The notes beneath the pieces were generated by a model. The model saw only the letters and a list, made by a program, of their open reading frames with translations, did no database searches and was not told where the DNA came from. Both the position numbers and the translations under genes were made by a program. A stretch of 64,000 nt of DNA from Litchfieldella xinjiangensis (GTDB taxonomy: Bacteria > Pseudomonadota > Gammaproteobacteria > Pseudomonadales > Halomonadaceae), in contig NZ_JPZL01000001.1 of NCBI RefSeq assembly GCF_000759345.1, forward strand, positions 186,001 through 250,000, read 5' to 3'. Shown here piece after piece: positions 55,226-64,000 of this stretch (the first letter of the stretch is position 1; every line of letters starts with the position of its first letter).

Positions 55226-55313
55226 AGTCCTCTTCCTAGGTAATGGCCTGAGGAGAAGCCGTGCCCCTCGTGAGGGCAGGGTCGCTACTGGCATCGTGCT
55301 CGGGCAGACTCCA

Positions 55314-55330
55314 GTTAACGTTAACGTAAA
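55314..55330. promoter_or_regulatory. Palindrome upstream of the bkd operon, LiuR-like operator candidate
   Basis: GTTAACGTTAAC is a perfect 12-bp palindrome within TTAACGTTAACGTAAA, 90 bases before the bkdA1 start. The longer form resembles what I remember of binding sites for LiuR, the MerR-family repressor of branched-chain amino acid catabolism; that resemblance is from memory and unverified. Confidence 0.5.
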
Positions 55331-55400
55331 TCTAGCTCAAGAACACGAGCAGACGGTGTGTTTGCCGTCAGACGTTAGTCGCAAGCAACGGGTATGTGAA

Positions 55401-56150
55401 TTACTGGAACAGACGGGAGAGGCGTTCGAAGAGGCTATCGATGAAGAGGGCCAACAGGGCGATCAATATCGCCCCTTGGAGAATGTAGGCATTATTGCCG
55501 TTGCTGATGCCGGCAATGATGGGGTCCCCCAGGGTCTTGGCGCCGATCGTCGAACCGATGGCCGCGGTCGCGATGTTGATCGTGACTGAGGTACGAATGC
55601 CCGCCAGGATGACCCTGGCGGCTAGAGGCAACTCGACCTGCCAAAGCACCTGCCGGTTCGACATGCCCATGCCGCGGGCAGCTTCCAGCACGGTGGGATC
55701 AATCCCTTGCAGCCCTACCAATGTGTTGCGCACGATCGGCAACAGTCCATACAGCACCAGCGCCAGCAGGGTCGGTTGGGTGCCGAAGCCCAGCATGGGC
55801 ACCGAGAGTGCCAGCACTGCGACCGGAGGAAACGTCTGGCCCATCGAGGCAAGCTGGGCTACCAGCGGCAGGAAATCCTGTCCTAACGGGCGCGTGACCA
55901 GAATCGATGCCCCGACGCCAACGACGACTGCCACCAACGACGCCGCGCCGACCAGGCGTAAGTGCTGAAGCACCAAGTCAAGAAAGCCATCACGCTGATA
56001 GATGACCGAGCGACTGTTAGGCGCGACCTGGCGAAACCAGGCCTCGGCCTCAGGCAGCCAGGCAATGGCCAGGCCCAGCACCAGCAGCCAGCCGAGGGGG
56101 ACCGCGGCATGTCGGGCACTATTGGATACGCGCGACACCTGGAGCCTCAT
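55401..56150 (-). CDS. yehW: Osmoprotectant ABC transporter permease (YehW type)
   Basis: A 249-residue OpuC/OpuB-type permease with about five to six spans and the coupling motif 'EAARGMGMSNRQVLWQVELP'. It belongs to the importer encoded by the three genes upstream. It overlaps the ATPase gene by four bases and is the last gene of the operon. Confidence 0.9.
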   Translation of the reverse strand: MRLQVSRVSNSARHAAVPLGWLLVLGLAIAWLPEAEAWFRQVAPNSRSVIYQRDGFLDLVLQHLRLVGAASLVAVVVGVGASILVTRPLGQDFLPLVAQLASMGQTFPPVAVLALSVPMLGFGTQPTLLALVLYGLLPIVRNTLVGLQGIDPTVLEAARGMGMSNRQVLWQVELPLAARVILAGIRTSVTINIATAAIGSTIGAKTLGDPIIAGISNGNNAYILQGAILIALLALFIDSLFERLSRLFQ

Positions 56151-57094
56151 GACGACCCCGAGTGGAGCAAATCACGTAGGGACAGTTGGCCCACTGGCGT
56201 GTTCGACCGGTCTACCACGGTCAGCGTGTCGCAGCGATGCCAAAGCATCAACGAGAGCGCTACGCGTAGCGTATCGTCAGCGGCAACCGTGGCCGGATCC
56301 ACAGCCTGTGGGGCCGGTAGATCGGTTCGCATGCGACTCGAGACGCGTATCAACCCCGCCTGCTTGAGCCCTCGATCCGCCCCGCCCAACAGCGACTCGA
56401 CGAACGCGTTCGCTGGTGCACTTAGCAAGTCCGAAGGCGTGCCTTGCTGAACGATACGCCCCGCATCCATCACCACAATGCGATCGGCCAGCTTGAGCGC
56501 CTCATCCATGTCGTGAGTCACGAAGACGATGGTTTTCTTGAGTCTCGACTGAAGCCTGAGCAATTCCTCCTGCAGATTGACCCGGGTGATCGGGTCGAGC
56601 GCACCGAAGGGTTCATCCATCAATAACGTATCGGGGTCGGCGGCCAGGGCACGCGCGACACCGACACGCTGCGCCTGCCCGCCGGATAGCTGCGACGGCA
56701 TGCGCTCGGCAAAATTGTCGTGATCCAGGCCCAGCAATTCCATCAATTCTCGCACCCGGGCCTCGATGCGTGGCTTGTCCCATTTGAGCAGCCGGGGGAC
56801 GGTGCCGATATTGCGTGCGACACTCCAGTGCGGAAACAGCCCCGTGCTCTGGATGGCATAGCCGATACGACGACGAAGTGCCTGGGGGTTGAAGGACCGA
56901 ATCTGCTGGCGGTCGATAAGAATCTGGCCATCGCTGTGTTCGATAAGCCGGTTGATCATGCGCAGCGTGGTCGACTTCCCGCACCCCGACGTGCCGACGA
57001 GGACACAGAATTCGCCATCCTCGACGGTCAGGCTGAAGTCATTCACGGCCCGCTCATCACCAAAACGCTTGGTGACGTTTCGTAGCTCGATCAT
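56147..57094 (-). CDS. yehX: Osmoprotectant ABC transporter ATP-binding protein (YehX type)
   Basis: A 315-residue ATPase. Walker A is GTSGCGKST, the signature is 'LSGGQAQRVGVARALAADP' and Walker B is 'LLMDEPFGALDPITR'. After the ATPase domain, about 80 residues resemble a single CBS-like unit ('VALSLMLWHRCDTLTVVDRS'), as in YehX/OpuCA. It overlaps both neighbouring genes by four bases. Confidence 0.92.
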   Translation of the reverse strand: MIELRNVTKRFGDERAVNDFSLTVEDGEFCVLVGTSGCGKSTTLRMINRLIEHSDGQILIDRQQIRSFNPQALRRRIGYAIQSTGLFPHWSVARNIGTVPRLLKWDKPRIEARVRELMELLGLDHDNFAERMPSQLSGGQAQRVGVARALAADPDTLLMDEPFGALDPITRVNLQEELLRLQSRLKKTIVFVTHDMDEALKLADRIVVMDAGRIVQQGTPSDLLSAPANAFVESLLGGADRGLKQAGLIRVSSRMRTDLPAPQAVDPATVAADDTLRVALSLMLWHRCDTLTVVDRSNTPVGQLSLRDLLHSGSS

Positions 57095-58284
57095 GGACGG
57101 CCTCCCTGTCTGAAATGCGATGCCAACGCACTGAAAGCTGCATCGGCGATCAGCGCCATGACCAGAATGGGTAACGCCCCGAGAACGATGAGATCCATGG
57201 CGGACTGGCCCAACCCCTGGAAGATGAACGTGCCTAGCCCCCCCGCCCCGATCAATGCGGCAACAGCAGCCAGGCCGATGGCCTGGATCGTGGTGATGCG
57301 GATGGCCTCGAGCAGTACCGGCAAGGCCAGCGGTAAACGGACCTGAAAGAAGATGTGCCCCGGCCCCATGCCCATGCCGCGAGCCGATTCAATGACAACA
57401 GCCGGGACCCCTTCGAGAGCAACATAGGCATTACGCGTCATGGGTAGCAGGCTATACCCCACCAGGGCGATCAGCGCAGGAGCCCAGCCGATACCCTGGA
57501 CACCCAGATCGGACAGCCATTCGTAGCGTGAGGATAGCCAGGCCAGGGGCGCCAGCAGCAAGCCGAACAGGGCCAGACTGGGGATGGTTTGAATCACGCT
57601 CAATACCCCGAAGACAGGCGTTCGAAGACGCTCACTGTGGCGTAACGCCAAGGCCAGCGAAAAGCCTATCACCAAGCTGATCGCCACCGCTGCCCCCACT
57701 AGCGCCAGGTGATAGAGCACTGCAGCCAGGAATTGATCGCTTCGCGACGCGTATTCTCGTACCAAGGCAAGCGGCTCGAGCCATCCCGATGACAGTGCCG
57801 TCGCCCAGGCGATCAGGGTCAGCGCCAAAATCGAGACGATGTGACGCCGTGAAAGAGACAGACGGGAGCGCAGCTCCACCAGACACAGACCTGTCAGGAA
57901 CAGCACGACCCAGGTTCCAGCGCCGATGCCACCCCGCGCGTAAGGCTGCTCAAGATCGACGTAAGCAAGGCAGAACGCGGCCAATCCCCAAGGAACCGAG
58001 ATCAGAATCAGCACAACGAAGCCAAGTACGGCCCATGAACGCCCCCGAGTCGGCCTGACGGCCAGCCCGACAGCAGCCAGCCATGGCAAGGCAATCCCGA
58101 GCGCCCCCACCCAACCCACCATCTCCCAGAGGAAGACCCCTTCCCCCGGGACGATTCGGTTGGGCTGGCTGGAAGCCAATGGGAGGCCAAGCAAGGCGAG
58201 CAGTGATAGTCCCATCAACGCGATGATGACGCGATTACTGCCCGGGGAGTCGGACTTTATCCCTGGATGGCGCACAGTGCGCAA
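57091..58284 (-). CDS. yehY: Osmoprotectant ABC transporter permease with extended N-terminus (YehY type)
   Basis: A 397-residue permease. About five N-terminal spans not found in YehW precede the OpuC-like permease core, which starts near 'LYHLALVGAAVAISLVIGFS' and has the coupling motif 'ESARGMGMGPGHIFFQVRLP'. The long N-terminus matches YehY of E. coli (about 385 residues). It lies three bases after the binding-protein gene. Confidence 0.9.
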   Translation of the reverse strand: MRTVRHPGIKSDSPGSNRVIIALMGLSLLALLGLPLASSQPNRIVPGEGVFLWEMVGWVGALGIALPWLAAVGLAVRPTRGRSWAVLGFVVLILISVPWGLAAFCLAYVDLEQPYARGGIGAGTWVVLFLTGLCLVELRSRLSLSRRHIVSILALTLIAWATALSSGWLEPLALVREYASRSDQFLAAVLYHLALVGAAVAISLVIGFSLALALRHSERLRTPVFGVLSVIQTIPSLALFGLLLAPLAWLSSRYEWLSDLGVQGIGWAPALIALVGYSLLPMTRNAYVALEGVPAVVIESARGMGMGPGHIFFQVRLPLALPVLLEAIRITTIQAIGLAAVAALIGAGGLGTFIFQGLGQSAMDLIVLGALPILVMALIADAAFSALASHFRQGGRP

Positions 58285-58287
58285 AGA

Positions 58288-59208
58288 TCAGAGGTCGAGC
58301 GAATCGATGTAATCGGCTGCGACCTGGCCGGGGTCCGCACCCCCAACGGCCACTTCGCCATTGAGTCGCTGTAGCGTTTCGAGATCCAGCGAAGAGAAGA
58401 CCGGCTCGAGCAGCGTCTCGATCTGCGGGTAGGCATCGAGAATTTCCTGCCTGACCACCGGTGCCGGTTGGTAGACCGGCTGAACGCCCAGCGTATCCTC
58501 GAGTACGACCAGATTCAGCGCCTGGATGCCGCCATCGGTGCCGTAGGTCATCGCGCCATTGACGCCGTCGGTCTGCTGTGCGGCGGCACGCATGGTCGCC
58601 GCCGTATTACCGCCGGAGAGCAGTACCAACTGATCCGAGGAGAGGTCGAATCCATAGGCTTCCTCGAATGCCGGCAGTGCCGAGGGGGATTCGGCGAATT
58701 CGGCGCTGGCCGCAAACTTGAACGTGCCACCCTCGTTCACGTATTCCGCCAGGTCCTCCAGTGTCTGGAGGTCCTCTGCTTCGGCAAGGTCACGCCGCAC
58801 GCTCATCGCCCAGGTATTGTTGGCATCGGCAGGCGTCAGCCAGACCAGATCGTTGGCTTCGGCATCGCGCTGCTTCACCTCCTGGTAGGCCTGTTCCGCA
58901 TCCTTCCAGACCTCGCTCTCCTGCTGGTCGAAGAAAAAGGCGCCATTGCCGGTGTATTCCGGATAGATATCGATCTCGCCATTGATAATCGCCTCGCGCA
59001 CGATGCTGGTCGCACCGAGTTGAAGCCGGTTTTCGACGGGGATGCCATCCGACTCGAGGACTTGGATGATCATTTCGCCCAGGACCGCTCCTTCCGTATC
59101 GATCTTGGACGAGACGACGACCTCCTGAGCATGGGCGACACCCAGCGTGAGCGCCGTTCCCCAGACAGCCGCGGTCATTCCTTTCATCATTCTGCTCATC
59201 GAGTCCAC
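58288..59208 (-). CDS. yehZ: Osmoprotectant ABC transporter substrate-binding protein (YehZ type)
   Basis: A 306-residue OpuAC-family binding protein with a signal peptide ending AHA near residue 27, then 'EVVVSSKIDTEGAVLGEMII' and 'INGEIDIYPEYTGNGAFFFD', typical of YehZ/OsmF. It binds glycine betaine or a related quaternary amine in the periplasm. It is the first gene of the yehZYXW-like operon, 67 bases after the cysS stop. Several nearby Met codons make the exact start uncertain. Confidence 0.9.
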   Translation of the reverse strand: MDSMSRMMKGMTAAVWGTALTLGVAHAQEVVVSSKIDTEGAVLGEMIIQVLESDGIPVENRLQLGATSIVREAIINGEIDIYPEYTGNGAFFFDQQESEVWKDAEQAYQEVKQRDAEANDLVWLTPADANNTWAMSVRRDLAEAEDLQTLEDLAEYVNEGGTFKFAASAEFAESPSALPAFEEAYGFDLSSDQLVLLSGGNTAATMRAAAQQTDGVNGAMTYGTDGGIQALNLVVLEDTLGVQPVYQPAPVVRQEILDAYPQIETLLEPVFSSLDLETLQRLNGEVAVGGADPGQVAADYIDSLDL

Positions 59209-59275
59209 TCCATGATTGGCTTATTCATCCCTATAAGCAGTATAAGGAAGTCACGTGTCGCTGCCAGTGCGCACG

Positions 59276-60664
59276 TCAACGCGGCCGGTCGAAGACCCAG
59301 GTCGTGCCCTCGCGCGAATCCTTGAGAATGATGCCCTGAGCCTCGAGCTCGTCACGGATTCGATCGGCAGATGCGAAATCCTTAGACTTCTTGGCCTCAG
59401 CACGCTGCGCAATGCATTCCTCGATCTCGGATTCGGACATGGGTAAGGCCTCACCGCTACCACGCAGGAACGCCGACGGCATCTGACCGAACAATCCAAG
59501 ATACTCGCCCAGGCGCTTGAGTTCGAAAGCCATGGCGGGAGCACGCTCCGGGGCTTCCTTACGGGCTCGATTGAGCTCCCGAGTCAGGTCGAACAAAGCG
59601 GCAAGCGCCACGGGAGTATTGAAGTCGTCATCCATGGCAGTCATGAAACGCTCTGCATAGACCGGGTCGACATCGCCCGCGCTCGGCTCGACACCCTCGA
59701 GCGCGGTGTAGAATCGCTCGAGCGACTTGCGCGATTCGCCCAACGAATCGGGGGCATAATTAATCGGGCTACGATAATGACTCGCCACGAGCAGGTAGCG
59801 CACCACCTCAGGATCGTGCACCTCGAGGACGTCACGGATCGTGAAGAAATTGCCCAGCGACTTGGACATCTTCTCGTGATTGACCCGCACCGCCCCGGCG
59901 TGCATCCAGGTATTCACGTAACGCTTGCCGGTGGCCGCCTCGCTCTGGGCAATTTCGTTCTCGTGGTGGGGGAATGTCAGATCGGGGCCGCCACCATGAA
60001 TATCGAAGGTCTCGCCCAGACAGCAAGTCGACATGGCCGAGCATTCGATATGCCATCCGGGGCGCCCCTCTCCCCAGGGTGAGGGCCAACTGGCTTCTCC
60101 TGGCTTGGCCGCCTTCCACAACACGAAGTCCAGCGGGTCTTCCTTGTGCTCGTCGACCTCGACGCGGGCTCCGGAACGCATCTCGTCGGGATCGCGATTG
60201 TTCAGCTTTCCGTAGTCAGAGAACTTGCGTACGCGATAATAGACATCGCCATTCTCAGCACTGTAAGCAAAGCCCTTCGCGATCAAGGTTTCGATCATGG
60301 CGACGATTTCCGCCACGTGTCCCGTGGCTCGGGGTTCGTGATCCGGCCGTTTCACGAACAGACGTGCCTCGTCGGCGTGCATGGCATCGATCATGCGTTC
60401 GGTCAAACGGCTGATGGTTTCGCCATTCTCCTCCGCACGCTTGAGGATCTTGTCATCGATATCGGTGATGTTGCGTATGTAGGTGACATCATAGCCCCGT
60501 GCTCGAAGGTAGCGGGTGATGACATCGAATGCGACCATCACCCGGGCATGGCCCAGGTGGCAATAATCGTAAACGGTCATGCCGCATACGTACATGCGGA
60601 CCTTGCCAGGCTCCAGAGGGACGAACTCTTCCTTGCGCCGCGTCAGCGTATTGTAGATCTGCAT
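59276..60664 (-). CDS. cysS: Cysteinyl-tRNA synthetase
   Basis: A 462-residue class I synthetase. The HIGH motif appears as HLGH in '[16 protein letters not shown]', and KMSKS is intact in '[12 protein letters not shown]'. Zinc ligands are in 'VCGMTVYD', 'HIECSAMS' and '[10 protein letters not shown]'. The ATG at 60664 lies one base after the glnS stop and has a GAAGGG ribosome binding site; the frame is open further upstream but only inside glnS. Confidence 0.95.
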   Translation of the reverse strand: MQIYNTLTRRKEEFVPLEPGKVRMYVCGMTVYDYCHLGHARVMVAFDVITRYLRARGYDVTYIRNITDIDDKILKRAEENGETISRLTERMIDAMHADEARLFVKRPDHEPRATGHVAEIVAMIETLIAKGFAYSAENGDVYYRVRKFSDYGKLNNRDPDEMRSGARVEVDEHKEDPLDFVLWKAAKPGEASWPSPWGEGRPGWHIECSAMSTCCLGETFDIHGGGPDLTFPHHENEIAQSEAATGKRYVNTWMHAGAVRVNHEKMSKSLGNFFTIRDVLEVHDPEVVRYLLVASHYRSPINYAPDSLGESRKSLERFYTALEGVEPSAGDVDPVYAERFMTAMDDDFNTPVALAALFDLTRELNRARKEAPERAPAMAFELKRLGEYLGLFGQMPSAFLRGSGEALPMSESEIEECIAQRAEAKKSKDFASADRIRDELEAQGIILKDSREGTTWVFDRPR

Positions 60665-60665
60665 G

Positions 60666-62345
60666 TCAGCCCTTCTTCTGAATCTTCGCCCAACTGTCCT
60701 TGAGGCCCACGGTACGGTTGAAGACCAGACGCCCTTCGCGGCTGGCATGGCGGTCGGCACAGAAATAACCGACCCGCTCGAACTGGAAGCGCTCTTCCGG
60801 CTTGGCCGTGGCCAGGCTCGGCTCACCGATGCCTTGAACCGTCACCAGGGATTCATGGTTGAGATGCTCGAGGAAATCGGCGTCGCGATCCTTGTCGGGC
60901 TGCTCGACGGTAAACAGGTTGTCATACAGGCGCACCTCGACAGGCACTCCATGGGCCGCACTCACCCAATGAATAACGCCCTTTACCTTACGCCCTTCGG
61001 GGTTCTTGCCCAGCGTGTCGAAGTCCACCGAGCAGCGCAGTTCGGCAACCTCGCCAGCGTCATCCTTGATTACCTCGTCGCAACGAATCACGTAAGAGTT
61101 GCGCAGCCGCACTTCCTGGCCCGGGGCAAGGCGGAAGAATTTCTTGGGCGGTTCCTCCATGAAGTCGTCGCGGTCGATCCACAGCTCACGCGTGAAGGGA
61201 AGACGGCGTGTTTCCATATCATCGCGGGCGGGGTGACCGGGCACCTCGTACACCTCTTCATGCGACGCCTCAACGTTGGTGAGTACGACCTTCAGAGGAT
61301 TGAGCACGCACATGGCTCTCGGAGCGTTGTCCTCCAGGTCGGTGCGAATGGCGTGATAGAGCATGGCGATATCGACCAGGCCGCCATCTGCCCGGGTCAC
61401 GCCAATCATCTCGCAGAACTTGCGGATCGACGTCGGCGTGTACCCGCGACGCCGCATCCCGGAAATGGTCGGCAGGCGTGGATCGTCCCATCCATCGACG
61501 ATCTCCTCCTCGACCAGCAGTTTCAGCTTACGCTTGGAGGTCAACGTGTAGTTGAGATTGAGCCGAGCGAATTCGATCTGCCGCGGGGTGCTGGGGACCG
61601 GCAAATTCTCGATGAACCACTCGTAAAGCGGACGATGGTCCTCGAATTCCAGCGTACAGAGGGAGTGCGTGACACCCTCGATGGCATCCGATTGGCCATG
61701 GGCGAAATCATACGATGGATAGATCTTCCACTTGTCACCCGTCTGATGATGCCGGGCATGCCGAATGCGATACAGAATCGGGTCGCGCAGATTGATATTG
61801 GGCGAGGCCATGTCGATCTTGGCGCGCAGTACCTTCTCGCCCTCGGCAAATTCGCCGGCACGCATACGCTCGAGCAGATCGAGATTCTCGTCAGCGGAAC
61901 GGTCGCGATAGGGGCTCGGGCGTCCCGGTTCGGTCAGGGTGCCTCGATACTCACGGATCTCATCCGGGGAGAGATCGTCGACATATGCCTTGTCCTCGCG
62001 CACGAGATGCTGGGCCCAGGCATAGAGCTGGTCGAAATAATCGGAGGCATAGCGCACCCCGCCCGACCATTGGAATCCTAGCCAGCTGACATCCTCCTTG
62101 ATGGCATCGATGTAAGCCTGCTCTTCCTTGGCCGGATTGGTATCATCGAAGCGCAGATGACAGGCACCATCAAATTGCTCGGCCACGCCGAAGTTGAGGC
62201 AGATCGATTTGGCATGGCCGATATGCAGGAAACCGTTGGGTTCCGGGGGGAAACGTGTGACGACGGTGTCGACCCGGCCCGCTTCGACTTCATCACGAAT
62301 CTGATTGCGAATGAAGTTCGGGGCGCTGGTGCTCTCATTGCTCAT
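60666..62345 (-). CDS. glnS: Glutaminyl-tRNA synthetase
   Basis: A 559-residue class I synthetase. The HIGH motif is in '[20 protein letters not shown]', the KMSKS-like motif is 'TSKRKL', and the C-terminal anticodon-binding barrels are complete. It charges tRNA-Gln directly, as in gammaproteobacteria. It forms an operon with cysS. A TATAAT box at 62426-62431 on the minus strand may be its promoter. Confidence 0.95.
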   Translation of the reverse strand: MSNESTSAPNFIRNQIRDEVEAGRVDTVVTRFPPEPNGFLHIGHAKSICLNFGVAEQFDGACHLRFDDTNPAKEEQAYIDAIKEDVSWLGFQWSGGVRYASDYFDQLYAWAQHLVREDKAYVDDLSPDEIREYRGTLTEPGRPSPYRDRSADENLDLLERMRAGEFAEGEKVLRAKIDMASPNINLRDPILYRIRHARHHQTGDKWKIYPSYDFAHGQSDAIEGVTHSLCTLEFEDHRPLYEWFIENLPVPSTPRQIEFARLNLNYTLTSKRKLKLLVEEEIVDGWDDPRLPTISGMRRRGYTPTSIRKFCEMIGVTRADGGLVDIAMLYHAIRTDLEDNAPRAMCVLNPLKVVLTNVEASHEEVYEVPGHPARDDMETRRLPFTRELWIDRDDFMEEPPKKFFRLAPGQEVRLRNSYVIRCDEVIKDDAGEVAELRCSVDFDTLGKNPEGRKVKGVIHWVSAAHGVPVEVRLYDNLFTVEQPDKDRDADFLEHLNHESLVTVQGIGEPSLATAKPEERFQFERVGYFCADRHASREGRLVFNRTVGLKDSWAKIQKKG

Positions 62346-62425
62346 GGGGCGTCTGGGAACCTCTGGTTGCTCGCAAGGATCGACACGCAGCTCGCTGCGG
62401 CTTCGCGTGCCGATGCAAAACCGCT

Positions 62426-62431
62426 ATTATA
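62426..62431 (-). promoter_or_regulatory. Possible -10 box for glnS-cysS
   Basis: A perfect TATAAT on the minus strand 81 bases before the glnS ATG, inside CGCTATAATAGCG. The best -35 (TTGGCG) has a 19-base spacer, so the promoter is not ideal. Confidence 0.4.
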
Positions 62432-62489
62432 GCGTGACGCAGTCGCGCTACGCCAAGGCGCACCCACCCACAGCGTTCGGGAAAGTCCT

Positions 62490-62996
62490 ATGATCGTTCT
62501 GCAGACCAATTTTGGTGACATTCATGTCGAGCTTGATTTCGACAATGCGCCGAAGACAGCCGAGAATTTCCAGCAATACGTGACCGAAGGTCACTATGAC
62601 GACACCCTATTTCACCGCGTTATCAATGGCTTCATGGTGCAAGGCGGTGGTTTCGACACCAATTTCGATCAGAAGCCGACCCGTGATCCCATCGAGAATG
62701 AAGCCGATAACGGTTTGAAGAACAAGACCGGCACCCTGGCCATGGCACGCACCCAGGATCCCCACTCTGCTACCGCTCAGTTCTTCATCAACGTCGCCGA
62801 CAACGAGTTCCTCAATCATAGCGGCAAGAACCTGCAAGGCTGGGGTTACTGCGTATTCGGCAAGGTGGTAGAGGGAATGGACGTGGTCGAGAAGATCAAG
62901 GACGTTCCGACGACCCGTCGCGGCATGCATGCCGATGTTCCAGCGGAAGACGTTGTTATCCAGCGCGCCTACGTCAAGGATGGCGCCGATAGCTGA
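62490..62996 (+). CDS. ppiB: Peptidyl-prolyl cis-trans isomerase B
   Basis: A 168-residue cytoplasmic cyclophilin. The catalytic Arg lies in '[13 protein letters not shown]', with '[20 protein letters not shown]' and '[17 protein letters not shown]' completing the active site. There is no signal peptide, so it is PpiB rather than PpiA. It is divergent from glnS and upstream of lpxH; this neighbourhood resembles cysS-ppiB-lpxH in E. coli. Confidence 0.95.
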   Translation: MIVLQTNFGDIHVELDFDNAPKTAENFQQYVTEGHYDDTLFHRVINGFMVQGGGFDTNFDQKPTRDPIENEADNGLKNKTGTLAMARTQDPHSATAQFFINVADNEFLNHSGKNLQGWGYCVFGKVVEGMDVVEKIKDVPTTRRGMHADVPAEDVVIQRAYVKDGADS

Positions 62997-63018
62997 CCTC
63001 ACGTTTACCTGGACCGAT

Positions 63019-63043
63019 CACGCCCGCTGATGCGGGCGTGTTT
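63019..63043 (+). terminator. Rho-independent terminator after ppiB
   Basis: CACGCCCGC, loop TGAT, GCGGGCGTG, then TTT. It lies 22 bases after the ppiB stop. The short T run suggests partial termination with read-through into lpxH. Confidence 0.7.
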
Positions 63044-63080
63044 GCATCGCATGTCGTATCGATAGCCGAGCCAAGTGCCC

Positions 63081-63842
63081 ATGACCACACTGCTGATTTC
63101 CGATCTTCATCTCGATACCCAGACCCCAGAAATTGCCCAGGGGTTTCTAGCCTACCTCGAGCAGGCGAAGGGCGCTGATGCCCTCTACTTGCTGGGCGAT
63201 ATCTTCGATGCCTGGATTGGTGATGACGTGCTCGACCACCCAGGCCTGGCCCCTATTGCTGGCCAGGCGGCAGAGGGCCTGCGCCGACTCAGTGATAGCG
63301 GAACCGCGGTCTACTTCATGCATGGCAATCGCGACTTCCTGCTCGGCGAACGGTTTGCCCGTGAAGCCGGCATGACGCTACTCAACGACTCCGTGGTGGT
63401 GACGTTAGGTGATAAGCGCACCCTGCTCATGCATGGCGATACGCTATGTACGCGCGATGTCGCCTATCAGGCATTCAGGCAGCAATCTCGGGATCCGCAA
63501 TGGCAGAGCCAGATCCTGGCGATGCCCATCGACCAACGTATCGAGCTCGCAAGAAGCCTGAGGCTTCAATCGGGTGAAGCGACCTCGACCAAAGCCAGCG
63601 ACATCATGGATGTCACTCAGGAGGAGGTCGAACGTGTGATGGAAGCACACGATGTGACGACATTGATCCATGGCCATACCCACCGTCCTGCGGAACATGA
63701 ACTGACCGTGAACGGTGCCCCTGCTACACGCATCGTACTTGGCGACTGGCAGCCCGACCATGGCTGGGAAGTGCGTGCCGAGGCCCACGGACCGCTTGAA
63801 CTCAGACAGTTTGCCCTGCCTCCGGTGAACGAGGCTTCCTAA
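63081..63842 (+). CDS. lpxH: UDP-2,3-diacylglucosamine diphosphatase
   Basis: A 253-residue calcineurin-like phosphoesterase that makes lipid X in lipid A synthesis at the inner membrane. Metal motifs are 'ISDLHLD', 'LLGDIFDAWIGDD', 'MHGNRDFLL', 'LMHGDTLC' and 'IHGHTHRP'. The ATG at 63081 is preferred to a GTG two codons upstream. Confidence 0.94.
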   Translation: MTTLLISDLHLDTQTPEIAQGFLAYLEQAKGADALYLLGDIFDAWIGDDVLDHPGLAPIAGQAAEGLRRLSDSGTAVYFMHGNRDFLLGERFAREAGMTLLNDSVVVTLGDKRTLLMHGDTLCTRDVAYQAFRQQSRDPQWQSQILAMPIDQRIELARSLRLQSGEATSTKASDIMDVTQEEVERVMEAHDVTTLIHGHTHRPAEHELTVNGAPATRIVLGDWQPDHGWEVRAEAHGPLELRQFALPPVNEAS

Positions 63843-64000
63843 CTAATCCGTCAGCAACGTCTCAAGCAGGGTCGTCTCGATCTCGCTGGCTCCAGGGACA
63901 AGACCGGCCTCGCCGATGATTTCCAACCGTGAATCACGCCGCCAGGCCGAATCACTCAGCGTGGCCACGCCGGGCGCCTTGCTATAGAACTTCCATCCCG
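63843..64000 (-). CDS. Unidentified protein, C-terminal end only
   Basis: The last 51 codons of a leftward gene, cut by the right window edge. It ends '...SEIETTLLETLLTD' and stops at 63843, directly against the lpxH stop. The visible part is too short to assign a family. The open frame and tight convergent spacing support a real gene. Confidence 0.5.
   Translation of the reverse strand, partial: GWKFYSKAPGVATLSDSAWRRDSRLEIIGEAGLVPGASEIETTLLETLLTD

Noticed and set aside
55340-55400. Hairpin after the osmoprotectant operon as a terminator
   Set aside because: The stem GACGG/CCGTC is only five base pairs and lacks a T run.
60663-62081. 472-codon plus-strand frame opposite glnS
   Set aside because: An antisense shadow of a conserved synthetase gene in high-GC DNA.

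Overview
The window looks like chromosomal DNA of a moderately GC-rich marine or halophilic gammaproteobacterium, most likely a member of the Halomonadaceae (Halomonas or Chromohalobacter type). The evidence is the synteny with E. coli housekeeping blocks (tusDCBE/yccA, dnaQ-rnhA-yafS-gloB-mltD, glnS-cysS-ppiB-lpxH), together with TRAP and osmoprotectant transporters and a Cys-type membrane formate dehydrogenase. I see no phage, insertion sequence or CRISPR. Coding density is high and almost every gene is intact. This identification rests on gene content, not on a database search.

Layout. 1-8.6 kb: a formate dehydrogenase locus. It has divergent fdhD (cut by the window edge), two small accessory proteins (DUF3305, DUF3306), a 560-residue poly-ferredoxin, a TorD-type chaperone, a tiny Tat peptide and the structural genes fdhABC. 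8.7-10.8 kb: DUF1244-moaB-moeA, which supplies molybdenum cofactor. 10.7-13.5 kb: tusDCBE (tRNA thiolation relay) coupled to acpH, plus yccA. 13.7-15.1 kb: a patch of very small orphan genes beside tRNA-Ser(UGA). 15.1-24 kb: an antiporter, an orphan substrate-binding protein, yhhQ behind a probable preQ1-I riboswitch, prpE, an ArsR regulator, sohB and an SCP2 protein. 23.9-28.8 kb: nudC-dnaQ-rnhA-methyltransferase, then divergent gloB and mltD. 28.9-34.5 kb: the yejABEF peptide importer. 34.6-41.8 kb: rsuA, yafV, rarD, an unrecognised 361-residue protein, a chemoreceptor with a C-terminal sensor domain and a SulP transporter.

41.8-49.9 kb is a catabolic block for glutamate-related acids. It holds lhgO with its divergent GlaR/CsiR-type regulator, pxpABC (5-oxoprolinase) and, divergent from pxpABC, a complete TRAP transporter with a MarR-type regulator. 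The arrangement suggests 5-oxoproline uptake and hydrolysis to glutamate.

49.9-55.2 kb holds a branched-chain 2-oxoacid dehydrogenase operon (E1alpha, E1beta, E2). A Hanks-type Ser/Thr protein kinase lies 12 nt behind the E2 gene on the same strand, and a palindrome resembling a LiuR-type operator lies upstream. Branched-chain 2-oxoacid dehydrogenases of mitochondria are controlled by phosphorylation of a serine loop in E1alpha, and that loop is present here. This makes the operon the most interesting candidate for an undescribed regulatory system in the window. 55.4-59.2 kb is a YehZYXW-type osmoprotectant importer, followed by cysS, glnS, ppiB, lpxH and an unidentified partial gene at the right edge.
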